Assembly (NCBI GenBank): GCA_020852175.1
Contig: JADZBH010000060.1
Coordinates: forward strand, 1 to 53,559
Direction: 5' to 3'
Length of the DNA stretch: 53,559 bases
Source: Bryobacterales bacterium
GTDB taxonomy: Bacteria > Acidobacteriota > Terriglobia > Bryobacterales > Bryobacteraceae
In this document: one piece after another, positions 8,823 through 18,286 of the stretch
Layout of the letters: each line of letters starts with the position of its first letter
How positions within the stretch are numbered: the stretch's first letter is position 1
Made by a program: the position numbers and the translations under genes
The notes under the pieces: model-generated
Database searches by the model: none
Seen by the model: only the letters and a program-made list of their open reading frames with translations
What the model was told of the DNA's origin: nothing

Positions 8823-9335
8823 ATGACCGCACGAATTTTCCTTGCCGCGGCGCTTGCCCTGCCGGCTCTGTTTGCCCAGGACAATCCGCTCAGCGCCGAT
8901 GCCAAAGCCATGTGGACCGGCATCAAGAACAACAACCTGAAGGCCGCCGAGAAGATGCCGGAGGCCGAGTATGGCTTCAAGCCCGCGCCCGAGGTGCGCA
9001 GCTACGGCCAGCTTGTGGGACACATCGCCGACGGCAACCACCTGATCTGCGGAGCGGCCAAAGGCGAAGCCTACACGCCCTCCATCGAGAAGACGAAAGC
9101 CAGCAAGGCCGATCTGGTCGAGGCCCTCAAGGCGTCCATCGCCTATTGCGATGCCGTATACGATGCCATGACCGACGCGCAGGCGGCGAACAGGATCAAG
9201 CTGTTCGGCCGTGAACGCTCGAAGCTCACCGCCCTGTTCACCAACGTCTCCCACGACAACGAGCATTACGGCAACCAGGTGACCTACCTGCGCATCAAGG
9301 GCATCGTGCCGCCGTCGAGCGAGCCGCGCCGGTAG
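8823..9335 (+). CDS. Exported DinB-family protein
   Basis: 170 aa. The signal peptide MTARIFLAAALALPALFAQ is followed by a DinB/YfiT-like four-helix bundle. Candidate metal-binding histidines are in VGHIADGNH and SHDNEHYGNQ, the usual H-x3-D and H-x3-H arrangement. DinB proteins are metal-dependent bundles related to thiol-S-transferases; many are uncharacterised, and an exported version is common in acidobacteria. The start is supported by an AAGGAG Shine-Dalgarno 8 nt upstream. It ends 96 bp from the convergent TonB receptor gene, with a hairpin between. Confidence 0.82.
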   Translation: MTARIFLAAALALPALFAQDNPLSADAKAMWTGIKNNNLKAAEKMPEAEYGFKPAPEVRSYGQLVGHIADGNHLICGAAKGEAYTPSIEKTKASKADLVEALKASIAYCDAVYDAMTDAQAANRIKLFGRERSKLTALFTNVSHDNEHYGNQVTYLRIKGIVPPSSEPRR

Positions 9336-9364
9336 AAGCGGCGGCGCCGACCGCTGAAAACAGC

Positions 9365-9403
9365 AAGGGCCGGACTGCCGCACTCGCGGAGGCGCCGGCC
9401 CTT
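9365..9403. terminator. Bidirectional hairpin between dinB-like and TonB receptor genes
   Basis: Outer stem AAGGGCCGG (9365-9373)/CCGGCCCTT (9395-9403), 9 bp perfect, with a second inner stem CCGC/GCGG in the loop. It lies between two convergent genes and is flanked by A/T on both sides (AACAGC before, ATTGTTG after), as expected for a shared terminator. Confidence 0.65.
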
Positions 9404-9431
9404 ATTGTTGTACGCCCGCCGGAGGCAGGCC

Positions 9432-12400
9432 TTAGAAGGTAAGCCGCAAGGCCAACTGCGTGGTGCGCGGCAGGTTGGATTGCGACGTGATGCGGCCGAA
9501 GTTGGAACTGGTGGGATTCAGCTCCGGCCCGTTGAAGATGGCGTGGTTGAACAGGTTGAACGTCTCGGCGCGGAACTGCAGGCGGATGCGCTCGACGATG
9601 GCCACCGTCTTCACCACCGACAGGTCGATGTTGGTGATCTTGTCGGTGCGCTGGTTCGAGAAGGCGCTCGGGAAGGTGCGGCGGTTGCGATCGAGTTGGA
9701 GGGCCGCGGCGCGTTCGAACTGGTTCACATCGAAAGCGCGGCTGAGGTTGCGCGCATCCCATTGCATGTCGCCGCCGTAATAGATCACGTTGCGGCTGGC
9801 CCAATCGGCGGGCGACCCCGATTGCAGGTTCAGGATGCCGGCAAGCTGCCAGCCGCCAACCAGACGGTTCAGCAACGGTCCCGCGTCGCCGGCCAGGGCC
9901 TTGCCCTTGCCAAACGGCAGTTCGTAGTTGGCCGAGGCCACGAAGCGAAGAGGCCGGTCCTCGCCCGCGATGCGGTATTCCAGATCGGGCGCGGCCGAAT
10001 AGAGATAGCGCGTGGCCTCCATGAACTTCGACCATTGGAAGTTGGTGAGGAACTGGAAGCCGTTGGAGAAACGCTTGTCCAGGCGTACCTGGAACATGTG
10101 GAAGTTCGAATATCCCACGGTTTGCGCGTCTTCCCGCACGCCGCCGTCGCCGCTGAACTGCGGATAAAGGCGCAGCAGGTTTTCCACTCCGATCGTGCCG
10201 CCGTTCATGTTGGTGCCGGGCAGAAGGCCGCGGAAGGGGTTGGGCACCAGCGCGGTAAGCCGGTTGATGTTGGCCTGGTCGCGGGTGGGCGAACTGGACA
10301 GGAACTGGTCCGGCACATAGTTCAACTCGCGATCCACGGGCAGACCGCGGCCGTCGGCTCCGATGTAGCCGAGTTCCAGCAGTAGGTTGCTCGCGAGTTC
10401 GCGCTGAATGTTGAAGTTCCAGCGCCAGTTGTAGGAGCGGCCCATCCGCGGCGTCACGAAGCGCACGCTCTGGCCGAGGAAGGTGTTCACGCCGTTGGCG
10501 TTTCCAATGGGCTGCAGGATGCCGTTCGGGAAGGGGTTCGACATGCTGGCCGAGGGCGTCAGATAGTTATCCAGCGTGGAGACAAGCTGGGTGGTTTGGC
10601 TGAAGCCGGGCTGTTGCACGCTGAGTTGCGTGCCGGCCGTATTGTAGAACATCCCCACACCGCCGCGAACCACCGTCTTGCTGCCCAGCACATTGGGCGA
10701 CCAGGAGAAGCCGAACCGGGGGCTGAAGTTATTGCTCGGCGTGCCGTAGAGCCCGCGGTTGCCCGCATCGGCGTAGAGGATTCCGCCGACTGGATTGAAC
10801 TGGCCCGCAGGCAGCAGGGCCGAGGGATTGGCCGCGTAGGCCGCCTTGGCCGCCGCAGTGATGCCGAGGCTGGCGCCACCGTCGAAGCCGCGCACGGCGC
10901 GGTTCCAACGCTCAATGTTGGCCGTTTCCTTTTCATAGCGCAGGCCGAGGTTCAGCGTCAGGTTGGTGCGCACGCGCCAGTCGTCCTGCAGGAAGAAGGC
11001 GGCGTACTTGGCGCTCTGGGTGCGCGTGGCGTTCACGTCGAAGCTGCCGGCCGTGGGCAGGCCCAGCATGAAGCCGGCCAGATCCTGGCCCAAGGGCGAG
11101 CTGGCCGCGTTGTCCAGCGGGCCGCGCGTCCAGTTGGACTGGAAGCGGTACAGGCCCGAGGAGTTGCCGAAGCCGTTCGAGCTTTCCCGCTGTGTGCGCA
11201 GATCGGTGCCGAACTTCAACGTGTGCTGCCCGGCCATCTTGGTGGCGGCGAGGAAGATCTGATAGCTGTCAAAGGGCGTCCTGTCGCCGCCGCTGTCGCC
11301 GAAGTCCGTGAAGGTGTCGGCGTCGATGCGGGGCAGTACGAACTTGGAGGACGAGCGCGCCAGCGAGGCGGGCAGGCCCAGCGAAGTCCAATCGAAATTG
11401 TCGCTGTTGCGGATGTTGCCTTCGGTGAACCGCGTCCAGTTCAGGCGCGTGTTCAGAAAGAACGTGGGCGCAAGGGTGTAAACGTCGTCCAGCGTGACGC
11501 CCCAGTTCTGCCGCAGCAGATTGTTGCCGGTGGAGATGTTGGAGAAGCGGTTGCCTCGATTCTCGATGCGGTCGTTGTAACGGCCCGACAGGAACAGCTT
11601 GTGACGATCGCTCACGTTCCAGTCGATGCGTCCCATGAAAGAGGAGAAGACGTCGGCGCGGACCATGTTGTTGAAGTAGTTATTGACGCCATCGGCGCCG
11701 CCGGAGGCGTTGGGCGCGGGCAGGAACTGCAGAAAGTTCTTCGACACCGCGTTCAGCCGCGTACCGGGGATCAGGTTGCCGGCGAAAGGCTGCCGGCGAA
11801 TGCGGCTGCCCTCGATGGCGCCCGTGGCCGGGTCGTAGAGCTGGTAACTCGAATTCACGCCGAGCAGTTGCGAGAAGTCGCCGTTGCGCTGCGCCGACGT
11901 GGGCACGGTGGAAAAGGCAGGTTCCGGTTCGGACTGGCGGATGCCCTCGGCGCCGAAAAAGAAGAACAGCTTGTTGCGGCCGTCCAGAACTTTCGGCAGC
12001 CACACCGGGCCGCCGACGGTCAGGCCGTACTGATTGAATCGCGTGACGGGCTTGGTCTGCCCGGCGGCGTTGGTGAAAAACGGCGTGGCTTTCAGCTTCT
12101 GGTTCTGATGGAACTCATAGAGCGAGCCATGCAACTCGTTGGTGCCGCCTTTCATGGTGACGTTCACGGTGCCGCCGCCGGTGTTGCCATACGCCGCGTC
12201 GGGCTGAAAGGCTTCCACCTTGATCTCCTGCACGGCATCCACCGGCGGGTTGTAGGCCACGCGCCGGTTCTTCGTCATGTCGGGCGAGCCGTCCAGCAGC
12301 AGTTCGTTGGATTGCGCCTGCCCGCCGCCCATGGAAAAGCCCGAGGGGCCGGAGTTGTCGAAGGGCCGCGTGAAGCGCGGGTCCGACGAGGGCGTGACGC

Positions 12401-12866
12401 CAAAACTCAACTGGGCCAGCGTCAGCGGCGTGCGTCCGTTCATCGGCAGCACCGAGATTTCGTTCTGGCCAATCACCTGTCCCACGCTCGCCGTGGCGGT
12501 TTGCAGCATGGCCACGTCGGCCGTGACCGTGACCGATTCCACCTGGTTGCCCAGTTGCAGCGCCACGTCCAGGGCGATGCGCTGGTTGGTGCCGATATTC
12601 AAACCTTCCTGTACATACTTTTTGAAGCCGTTCATCTCGGCCGTGAAGTTATAAGGGCCCGGCGACAGGAAGGGCAGCGAGTAACTGCCATCGGAGCCCG
12701 AAGAGGTCTCCGATTTGGCTCCTGTGTTTCGTTCGACCACCGTGATCCTGGCTCCCGACACAGCCGATCCGCTCGGATCGGTGACGCGCCCTGATACAGT
12801 GGACCGGAATTCCTGCGCCAAGCCGCACAGCGCCGCGCAAAGCAACAAAGTGAGTATTCGTTTCAT
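9432..12866 (-). CDS. TonB-dependent receptor with carboxypeptidase-regulatory-like N-terminal domain
   Basis: 1144 aa. Signal peptide MKRILTLLLCAALCGLAQ. Residues about 20-105 form a carboxypeptidase-D regulatory-like Ig fold (STVSGRVTDPSGSAVSGARI, SYSLPFLSPGPYNFTAEM). A plug domain follows (VLPMNGRTPLTLAQL, then SNELLLDGSPDMTKNRRVAY), then a long outer-membrane barrel ending TTQLALRLTF with C-terminal Phe. This is the Oar-like receptor class strongly expanded in acidobacteria. It imports or handles large substrates, perhaps glycans or peptides, with energy from TonB. The ligand is unknown; the nearest upstream gene is the divergent acetyl-CoA synthetase. Full length for the family. Confidence 0.92.
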   Translation of the reverse strand: MKRILTLLLCAALCGLAQEFRSTVSGRVTDPSGSAVSGARITVVERNTGAKSETSSGSDGSYSLPFLSPGPYNFTAEMNGFKKYVQEGLNIGTNQRIALDVALQLGNQVESVTVTADVAMLQTATASVGQVIGQNEISVLPMNGRTPLTLAQLSFGVTPSSDPRFTRPFDNSGPSGFSMGGGQAQSNELLLDGSPDMTKNRRVAYNPPVDAVQEIKVEAFQPDAAYGNTGGGTVNVTMKGGTNELHGSLYEFHQNQKLKATPFFTNAAGQTKPVTRFNQYGLTVGGPVWLPKVLDGRNKLFFFFGAEGIRQSEPEPAFSTVPTSAQRNGDFSQLLGVNSSYQLYDPATGAIEGSRIRRQPFAGNLIPGTRLNAVSKNFLQFLPAPNASGGADGVNNYFNNMVRADVFSSFMGRIDWNVSDRHKLFLSGRYNDRIENRGNRFSNISTGNNLLRQNWGVTLDDVYTLAPTFFLNTRLNWTRFTEGNIRNSDNFDWTSLGLPASLARSSSKFVLPRIDADTFTDFGDSGGDRTPFDSYQIFLAATKMAGQHTLKFGTDLRTQRESSNGFGNSSGLYRFQSNWTRGPLDNAASSPLGQDLAGFMLGLPTAGSFDVNATRTQSAKYAAFFLQDDWRVRTNLTLNLGLRYEKETANIERWNRAVRGFDGGASLGITAAAKAAYAANPSALLPAGQFNPVGGILYADAGNRGLYGTPSNNFSPRFGFSWSPNVLGSKTVVRGGVGMFYNTAGTQLSVQQPGFSQTTQLVSTLDNYLTPSASMSNPFPNGILQPIGNANGVNTFLGQSVRFVTPRMGRSYNWRWNFNIQRELASNLLLELGYIGADGRGLPVDRELNYVPDQFLSSSPTRDQANINRLTALVPNPFRGLLPGTNMNGGTIGVENLLRLYPQFSGDGGVREDAQTVGYSNFHMFQVRLDKRFSNGFQFLTNFQWSKFMEATRYLYSAAPDLEYRIAGEDRPLRFVASANYELPFGKGKALAGDAGPLLNRLVGGWQLAGILNLQSGSPADWASRNVIYYGGDMQWDARNLSRAFDVNQFERAAALQLDRNRRTFPSAFSNQRTDKITNIDLSVVKTVAIVERIRLQFRAETFNLFNHAIFNGPELNPTSSNFGRITSQSNLPRTTQLALRLTF

Positions 12867-12928
12867 GTTCTAACCCCAACTAAAGACTTTGTGAAGCGCC
12901 ATGCGCCTCAGTCCCCCCAAGCGCAATT

Positions 12929-12958
12929 AGTATATTCGATTTTTGGCGAGCAGTGAAA
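12929..12958 (-). promoter_or_regulatory. Possible promoter for the TonB receptor gene
   Basis: On the minus strand, TTTCAC (12953-12958), 18-bp spacer, TATACT (12929-12934), in a locally AT-rich patch about 60 bp before the receptor ATG. The -10 is good, the -35 poor. Confidence 0.35.
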
Positions 12959-13013
12959 GTCCTCAACGCCGCCTCAATGCCGCCCGGCCGTATGGCCGCG
13001 GTCATCAGTTCGA

Positions 13014-13019
13014 TACAAT
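13014..13019 (+). promoter_or_regulatory. Possible -10 element for the acetyl-CoA synthetase gene
   Basis: TACAAT, 36 bp before the ATG. No clear -35 is seen; a short inverted repeat CGGCC/GGCCG lies at 12985-12998 just upstream. Confidence 0.25.
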
Positions 13020-13055
13020 GCCCTTTTCACTCCATCCATCCACGAGGATTCTCCC

Positions 13056-14996
13056 ATGAGCCAGGAAGCCATTTATCCACCGCCGCCGGCCTTCGCCGCC
13101 GAAGCCAACGTGCCGTCGCTTGAAGCCTATCAGGCTCTATGCGCCAGGGCCGCCGGGCATCCCGAGGAGTTTTGGGGCGAACTGGCACAGAAGGAGCTTC
13201 ACTGGTTCGCGCCGTACAAGAACGTCTTTGAGTGGAACCCGCCGTTTGTGAAGTGGTTCACCGGCGGCAAGACGAATATCGCCTATAACTGTCTGGACCG
13301 GCACCTGGCCGCGAACGGAGACAAAGTTGCCTTCTATTGGGAAGGCGAGCCGGGCGATACGCGCACCATTACCTACGCCGAACTGCACCGCCTGGTATGC
13401 CGCTTCGCCAACGTCCTGAAGGCGCGCGGGCTGAACACCGGCGACAGGGCCATCATCTACATGCCGATGGTGCCCGAAGCCGCCGTGGCCATGCTGGCCT
13501 GCGCGCGATTGGGCATTACGCATTCCGTGGTGTTTGGCGGCTTCAGCGCCGAGGCGCTCCGCGCCCGCATCCAGGACCTGGGAGCGCAAGCGGTGATCAC
13601 CGCCGATGGCGGCTGGCGCCGGAAGAAAGAGGTTCGCCTCAAGGATGCCGTCGATGAATCGCTGGCCGGGTGCGATACGATCCACTCCGTCATCGTGCAC
13701 CGGCGCACCGGTTCCCAGATCCACATGGAAGCCGGCCGCGACTTCTACTGGCATGAACTCGAAGAGGCGCTCGATCCGGCCACGGCCGCCGATTGTCCGG
13801 CCGTGGAACTGGATTCCGAACACCCTCTCTACGTCCTGTACACCTCCGGCACCACCGGCAAGCCCAAGGGCATTCTGCACACCACGGCCGGCTACAACCT
13901 GTTCCTGCACATGACCATGAAATGGGTGTTCGACCTGAAGCCCGCCGATGTCTACTGGTGTTCGGCCGACATCGGTTGGGTCACCGGCCACAGCTACATT
14001 GTGTACGGCCCGTTGAGCGCCGGTGCGACCAGCGTGATGTATGAAGGCACGTTGGACACGCCCGATTTCGGCCGTTGGTGGTCCATTGTCGAGAGGTACA
14101 AAGCCACCATTCTGTACACGTCGCCCACCGCCATACGCGCCCTGATCCGGCAAGGCGACCAGTGGCCCGGCAAATACGATCTCACTTCGCTGCGGCTGCT
14201 CGGTTCGGTGGGCGAGCCGATCAATCCGGCGGCCTGGGAGTGGTATCACCGCGTGATCGGCGGCTCGCGCTGCCCGATTGTCGATACCTGGTGGCAGACC
14301 GAGACCGGGGGCATCCTGATCGCTCCCATGCCCGGCGCGGTCGCGCTGAAGCCCGGCTCGGGAACCTTTCCGATGCCCGGCGTTTTGCCCGAGGTGGTCG
14401 ATTTGAGCGGCAATCCGGTTCCGGCGGGCTCTGAGGGTTACCTGGTTCTGCGCCGTCCCTGGCCAGCGATGCTGCGCACCATCTGGGGCGATCCGAAGCG
14501 GTATGAGGAGCAGTACTGGTCGCGTGTGCCGGGCGTGTATTTCACCGGAGATGCCGCGCGCCGCGACGCCGACGGTTATCTGTGGGTGCTGGGCCGCGTG
14601 GACGACGTCATGAACGTAAGCGGCCACCGGCTTTCGACGATGGAGGTGGAATCGGCGCTGGTGAAACACCCCGCCGTGGCTGAAGCCGCCGTGGTGGGCA
14701 AGCCGCACGAAATCACCGGCCAGGCCGTATGCTGCTTCGTCACGCTGAAGCAGGGCAATCACGACCACGAAGCGCTGGGCAAGGAGTTGCGGCAGTGGGT
14801 GGCGCACGAGATCGGCTCGTTCGCCCGGCCCGAGGAGATCCGTTTCACCGAGGGCCTGCCCAAGACACGTTCGGGGAAGATCATGCGCCGGCTGCTGCGC
14901 GAAATCGTCACCACCAACACCGTGTCGGGCGACGTGACCACGCTCGAGGATCTCAGCGTGGTGAGCAAACTGGCCTCGCAGCAGGAGGACGACTAG
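13056..14996 (+). CDS. acs: Acetyl-CoA synthetase (AMP-forming)
   Basis: 646 aa, the usual Acs length. It activates acetate to acetyl-CoA through acetyl-AMP. The ANL-superfamily core motifs are present: [19 protein letters not shown] (P-loop-like A3 motif, about 265-283), the TWWQTETGG motif near 410-418, YFTGD/D near 495, and the C-terminal [11 protein letters not shown] with acetylatable K608. N-terminal ACAS_N features ([34 protein letters not shown]) are complete. Cytoplasmic. A GAGGA Shine-Dalgarno precedes the ATG. Propionate could also be a substrate, but the sequence is closest to acetate enzymes. It ends 9 bp from a convergent gene. Confidence 0.93.
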   Translation: MSQEAIYPPPPAFAAEANVPSLEAYQALCARAAGHPEEFWGELAQKELHWFAPYKNVFEWNPPFVKWFTGGKTNIAYNCLDRHLAANGDKVAFYWEGEPGDTRTITYAELHRLVCRFANVLKARGLNTGDRAIIYMPMVPEAAVAMLACARLGITHSVVFGGFSAEALRARIQDLGAQAVITADGGWRRKKEVRLKDAVDESLAGCDTIHSVIVHRRTGSQIHMEAGRDFYWHELEEALDPATAADCPAVELDSEHPLYVLYTSGTTGKPKGILHTTAGYNLFLHMTMKWVFDLKPADVYWCSADIGWVTGHSYIVYGPLSAGATSVMYEGTLDTPDFGRWWSIVERYKATILYTSPTAIRALIRQGDQWPGKYDLTSLRLLGSVGEPINPAAWEWYHRVIGGSRCPIVDTWWQTETGGILIAPMPGAVALKPGSGTFPMPGVLPEVVDLSGNPVPAGSEGYLVLRRPWPAMLRTIWGDPKRYEEQYWSRVPGVYFTGDAARRDADGYLWVLGRVDDVMNVSGHRLSTMEVESALVKHPAVAEAAVVGKPHEITGQAVCCFVTLKQGNHDHEALGKELRQWVAHEIGSFARPEEIRFTEGLPKTRSGKIMRRLLREIVTTNTVSGDVTTLEDLSVVSKLASQQEDD

Positions 14997-15005
14997 CGCC
15001 GGTTT

Positions 15006-15530
15006 TCAGGAGTCCTCTTCCGCGCGTGGGCGAGGCCGGCTGGCCAACCGCCGCCGGGCTTCGGCCCACGCCCGGAACACGGGTGGATTCTCCAGCCACA
15101 CAAGCATCGCCTCCCGCATCCGTTCGCGCTCGCGCCGCGCCTCGTCTTCCAAACGCCGCACGGCCCAAAGCGCATGTTGCCGCGCCTGGATCACTTCGCC
15201 GCGGCAGCGCCGCCGGGTCTCCAGCGACCCGGTTTCGTAGAGAGCACCCAACGCTCCCAGCGTGCGCTCCAACTGCTCCCAGGAATCCTGCCGCACGCCT
15301 TCCACCAGCGGGTCCAGCGCCGCTCCGCTGTTCCGCAGCAGGCCGCGCAACCGTCCCGCTGTCACGCCGCCAAGGGCGAGCCGGATCTCCTCCGCCATCG
15401 CCTCGTCAACGCTTTCGGGTCTTCTTTCTTCCAGCCACTGCCGGAGCTTTTCCGCCGCGTTGGCGCGCCGTGCCACGCCGGTAGGATGCCACAGCCCGTG
15501 CATGCGCCGCCAAGGTTCCGGAAAATACAT
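15006..15530 (-). CDS. Arg/Glu-rich helical protein of unknown function, overlapping mltG
   Basis: Up to 174 aa from the ATG at 15530, overlapping the 3' end of mltG by about 125 bp; the ATG at 15500 (MHGLWHPTGV) still overlaps. The sequence is predicted mostly alpha-helical and rich in Arg, Glu and Ala (AEKLRQWLEERRPESVDEAM, RRLEDEARRERERMREAML). There is no signal peptide, membrane segment or recognised domain. It would be co-transcribed after ruvX-mltG. The long overlap makes the start doubtful; a shorter form beginning past 15406 is possible. I do not recognise a family. Confidence 0.5.
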   Translation of the reverse strand: MYFPEPWRRMHGLWHPTGVARRANAAEKLRQWLEERRPESVDEAMAEEIRLALGGVTAGRLRGLLRNSGAALDPLVEGVRQDSWEQLERTLGALGALYETGSLETRRRCRGEVIQARQHALWAVRRLEDEARRERERMREAMLVWLENPPVFRAWAEARRRLASRPRPRAEEDS

Positions 15531-16455
15531 GCCGTCCGCTGCCGTCCGGTTTGGCCACGAAGTAGATCGCTCCGGTTTCGGCGGGCCGCAACGCTGCTTC
15601 GAGCGATGCCCGGCCTGGATTGGCGATCGGACCCGGCGGCAACCCCGCCACCCGGTATGTGTTGTAGGCGTGCGCCCTGTCCAGGTCGCTGCGGTGAATC
15701 GCGCCCCGCCAGCGTCCTTCGAGCAGCGCCGCGTAGATCACCGTCGGATCGCACTCCAGGCGCATCCCTGCTTCCAGGCGGTTCCTGTACACGCCCGCCA
15801 CCAGCGCCCTTTCCTCCGGCACGCCGGTCTCCTTCTCCACCAGCGATGCCAACGTTACCGCCGTCTGAACCTCCGCGCCGCCACCCAGGTGTTTCCATAC
15901 CCTCCGGAACTCAGCCGTCATTCTGTGGCACAGTTCCTTCATGTCCGTCCGCCGCCCCACCTGGTAGGTGGAGGGAAACAGATACCCCTCCAGGGTCACG
16001 GCCCCAGGCGATAGATCCTGAATCCCGGTGGCGTCCGCTGCCGCCTGCCGGAACTCCTTCGCCGTGCCCAGGCCGCTTCTCTCGATCAGCTCCCCAATCT
16101 CGAACAGGTTGCTTCCTTCGGGCACCGTGAGTTCGACATAGTACACATCTCCCCGGGCGATCCGGTCCAACACCTCCGCCGCGCTGGCTTCGTTCTGAAA
16201 GCGATACTCGCCGGCCTGCAGGGCTACACGCGGCCGCGTCAGGCGGGCCGCCAGAAAATGCCAGGGTGTTTTCACCACCCCCGCCGCCGCCAGTTCCCGC
16301 GCCATGGCCCCCGTGCCCGTGCCCCGTTTCAACTCGAAAAACAGCTCACCCGTGAAGCCCTTGTAAGGCGACTGCGACAGGGTCCACGCCCACACGCCTG
16401 TACACACGGCCAGTGCCCCGAACGCTACCGCCGCGACGCGTACCTTCCGTCTCAT
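15406..16455 (-). CDS. mltG: Endolytic murein transglycosylase MltG
   Basis: 349 aa from the ATG at 16455, whose first bases overlap the ruvX stop (ATGA), so translation is coupled. One N-terminal membrane anchor (residues about 5-24), then the YceG/MltG domain with its LysM-like part (YYVELTVPEGSNLFEIGELI). The catalytic glutamate is E207 in LASLVEKETG, followed by AGVYRNRLEAGMRLECDPTVIY. The C-terminal end PGPIANPGRASLEAAL and YFVAKPDGSGRHVFSGTLAAH is conserved. It cleaves nascent glycan strands at the inner membrane and helps terminate their synthesis. The pairing with ruvX is common in bacteria. Confidence 0.93.
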   Translation of the reverse strand: MRRKVRVAAVAFGALAVCTGVWAWTLSQSPYKGFTGELFFELKRGTGTGAMARELAAAGVVKTPWHFLAARLTRPRVALQAGEYRFQNEASAAEVLDRIARGDVYYVELTVPEGSNLFEIGELIERSGLGTAKEFRQAAADATGIQDLSPGAVTLEGYLFPSTYQVGRRTDMKELCHRMTAEFRRVWKHLGGGAEVQTAVTLASLVEKETGVPEERALVAGVYRNRLEAGMRLECDPTVIYAALLEGRWRGAIHRSDLDRAHAYNTYRVAGLPPGPIANPGRASLEAALRPAETGAIYFVAKPDGSGRHVFSGTLAAHARAVASYRRGTARQRGGKAPAVAGRKKTRKR

Positions 16456-16952
16456 GCCTGCCCCGGCCGGCGCGCGTCCAGATACTCCTGCAGCAACACC
16501 GCCGCCGCCACACGGTCCAAATCCCCCTTGTCCCGGCGCCGTCCCGCGCCTTGGCCAGACAGAATCTCCGCCGCGGCCACCGAGGTCAGCCGCTCGTCCC
16601 AATACTCGACGGCCAGCCCGGCGCGCTTCACCAGCCTTGCTCCGAAATCCCGCACATAGGCCGCCTGCTCGCCTTCTGATCCGTCCATGTTCAGGGGCAG
16701 CCCCAGCACGAGTTGGCTGGCCCTAGTCTCTCCGGCCACACGCGCCACGGCCGCTACATCCTCGCGTACGCGCGTCCGGTTCAGTGTTGGAAGTCCCACG
16801 GCCGTCCACCCCAGCTCATCGCTCACCGCCATGCCAATCCGCCGCGCCCCTACGTCCAGGGCCAAAATGCGGTTATTTTGTCCCGTCTGCTCGCGTTCAG
16901 CCACCAATTCACTCGTTTCCCCGCGATTTTTTCCAGCGCCTTCCACCCTCAT
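16452..16952 (-). CDS. ruvX: Putative pre-16S rRNA nuclease RuvX/YqgF
   Basis: 166 aa. RNase H-like fold with the N-terminal strand and acidic residue in ILALDVGARRIGMAVSD, the second conserved block in LVLGLPLNMDGSEG, and the third in VEYWDERLTSVAAAEIL, ending with DRVAAAVLLQEYLD. The family processes the 5' end of 16S rRNA; an older name is Holliday junction resolvase-like. About 25 residues precede the conserved start, so translation may begin slightly later than 16952. The stop overlaps the mltG ATG. Confidence 0.9.
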   Translation of the reverse strand: MRVEGAGKNRGETSELVAEREQTGQNNRILALDVGARRIGMAVSDELGWTAVGLPTLNRTRVREDVAAVARVAGETRASQLVLGLPLNMDGSEGEQAAYVRDFGARLVKRAGLAVEYWDERLTSVAAAEILSGQGAGRRRDKGDLDRVAAAVLLQEYLDARRPGQA

Positions 16953-17058
16953 GCTAGATTAGCCAATAGAGGGGAGATCGGGGCGGTCTTTCTTGCTGGG
17001 GGTCCTCTGCTGGGGCGAGATCCAGCCACCGCTCAACTCTTCCCGTCGGAGCGCGCGC

Positions 17059-18240
17059 GTGGCCGTCCTGCACAGTCCGTCCATCACCGAACGCAAACCG
17101 GCTCAGGCCGCCTTGAACCTGATAGCCGCGGGCGTGGTGATCGCTCTGCTCTATTTCGGACGCGACTTCGTAGTTACTCTCGTCACCGGCGTCACCATCG
17201 GGTTTCTGCTGGAACCCTTTGTCGAAGCCTTCATGCGCCTCCGTCTGCCGCGCTCGTTCGCCAGCTTTCTGGTCTGCTCCATCGGCCTGCTCCTGGTCTA
17301 CCTGGCGGGCCTGGGCATCTACATTCAGGCTGCCAATCTCATGGAGGACCTGCCGCGCTACTCCAGCCGCATGAACGAACTGATCGACGAGGTCGTGCTC
17401 TCGCTGGAAAGCGCGGAAAAGACGGTCACCGACTTTGTCGTTCCCAAACGGCTGCGCGAACCGCAGGCCGTGACGCCGCCCCCGCAGCCTCCGCAGCCCG
17501 TTTCGCGCACCGCGCGGCGGCGCCAGCCCGAGGCCGTCATGCCTCCCGCCAACTCATTGCCGCCTCCGGTGCAGGAGGTCCGCATCCGGTCCGAAGCCGG
17601 ACCCATCGTCCGTTATTTCACCGACAACATCGACTATGTCCTGCACGTCCTGCTGCTGGTCAGCTTCGTTCCGTTTCTCGTCTATTTCATGTTGAGCTGG
17701 CGCGACCATTTGCGCCGCGCCTACCTGCAAATGTTCACCGGTCCGGGCCGCCACGCCGCCGGCCGCTCCTGGCAGGGCATCGGCGACATGGCCCGGGCCT
17801 ATGTCGTCGGCAATTTCGTCCTCGGCGTGCTGCTGACCGTCGCCAGCGGCATCTTCTTCTACCTGATGAACATTCCCTACTTCCTGCTGGTGGCCCCCAT
17901 CAGCGGCTTCCTCAGCCTGGTACCCTACATCGGCCTGCCGCTGGCCATTCTGCCTCCCATTGTCGCCGCGCTGCCCGTTTTCAAGGCGCTGCCGCCGTTT
18001 CTGATCATCGCGAGCGTGGTCGGTTTCTTCCACCTGCTGGCGCTCAATCTTCTGTACCCGAAGTTGGTCGGCTCGCGCGTCCACCTGAACCCGCTTGCCG
18101 TCACCATCGCGCTCATGTTCTGGGGCGTCCTTTGGGGGCCGCTCGGGCTTGTCTTCGCCATACCCATCACCGCGGGCGTCAAGGCCGTGCTCGACAACAT
18201 GCCCGAGTTTCAGGCCTACGGCAAGTTTCTGGGAGACTGA
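17059..18240 (+). CDS. AI-2E/PerM-family membrane transporter
   Basis: 393 aa from the GTG at 17059, chosen because GGAG lies 7 nt upstream; a TTG at 16993 would give 415 aa. Membrane helices: two near residues 18-55, one at 63-85, then an extracytoplasmic/soluble part with an unusual proline-rich insert ([10 protein letters not shown]) near residues 135-165, then four or five helices, with [14 protein letters not shown] and [20 protein letters not shown] typical of the family. Proteins of this family export or transport small molecules (AI-2 in TqsA, ions in others); the substrate is not predictable. It is divergent from ruvX. Confidence 0.87.
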   Translation: MAVLHSPSITERKPAQAALNLIAAGVVIALLYFGRDFVVTLVTGVTIGFLLEPFVEAFMRLRLPRSFASFLVCSIGLLLVYLAGLGIYIQAANLMEDLPRYSSRMNELIDEVVLSLESAEKTVTDFVVPKRLREPQAVTPPPQPPQPVSRTARRRQPEAVMPPANSLPPPVQEVRIRSEAGPIVRYFTDNIDYVLHVLLLVSFVPFLVYFMLSWRDHLRRAYLQMFTGPGRHAAGRSWQGIGDMARAYVVGNFVLGVLLTVASGIFFYLMNIPYFLLVAPISGFLSLVPYIGLPLAILPPIVAALPVFKALPPFLIIASVVGFFHLLALNLLYPKLVGSRVHLNPLAVTIALMFWGVLWGPLGLVFAIPITAGVKAVLDNMPEFQAYGKFLGD

Positions 18241-18286
18241 GCGGCGGGACGCCGCCGCCGTCCCGGTTCGTGGTAAGCTACGGCGC

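Noticed and set aside
10596..12794. A 732-codon open frame antisense to the TonB receptor
   Set aside because: Its Arg/Gly/Val-rich composition is that of GC-rich antisense shadows; the minus-strand receptor has complete domains.
13137..14807. A 556-codon open frame antisense to acetyl-CoA synthetase
   Set aside because: Shadow of a well-conserved gene with no domain of its own.
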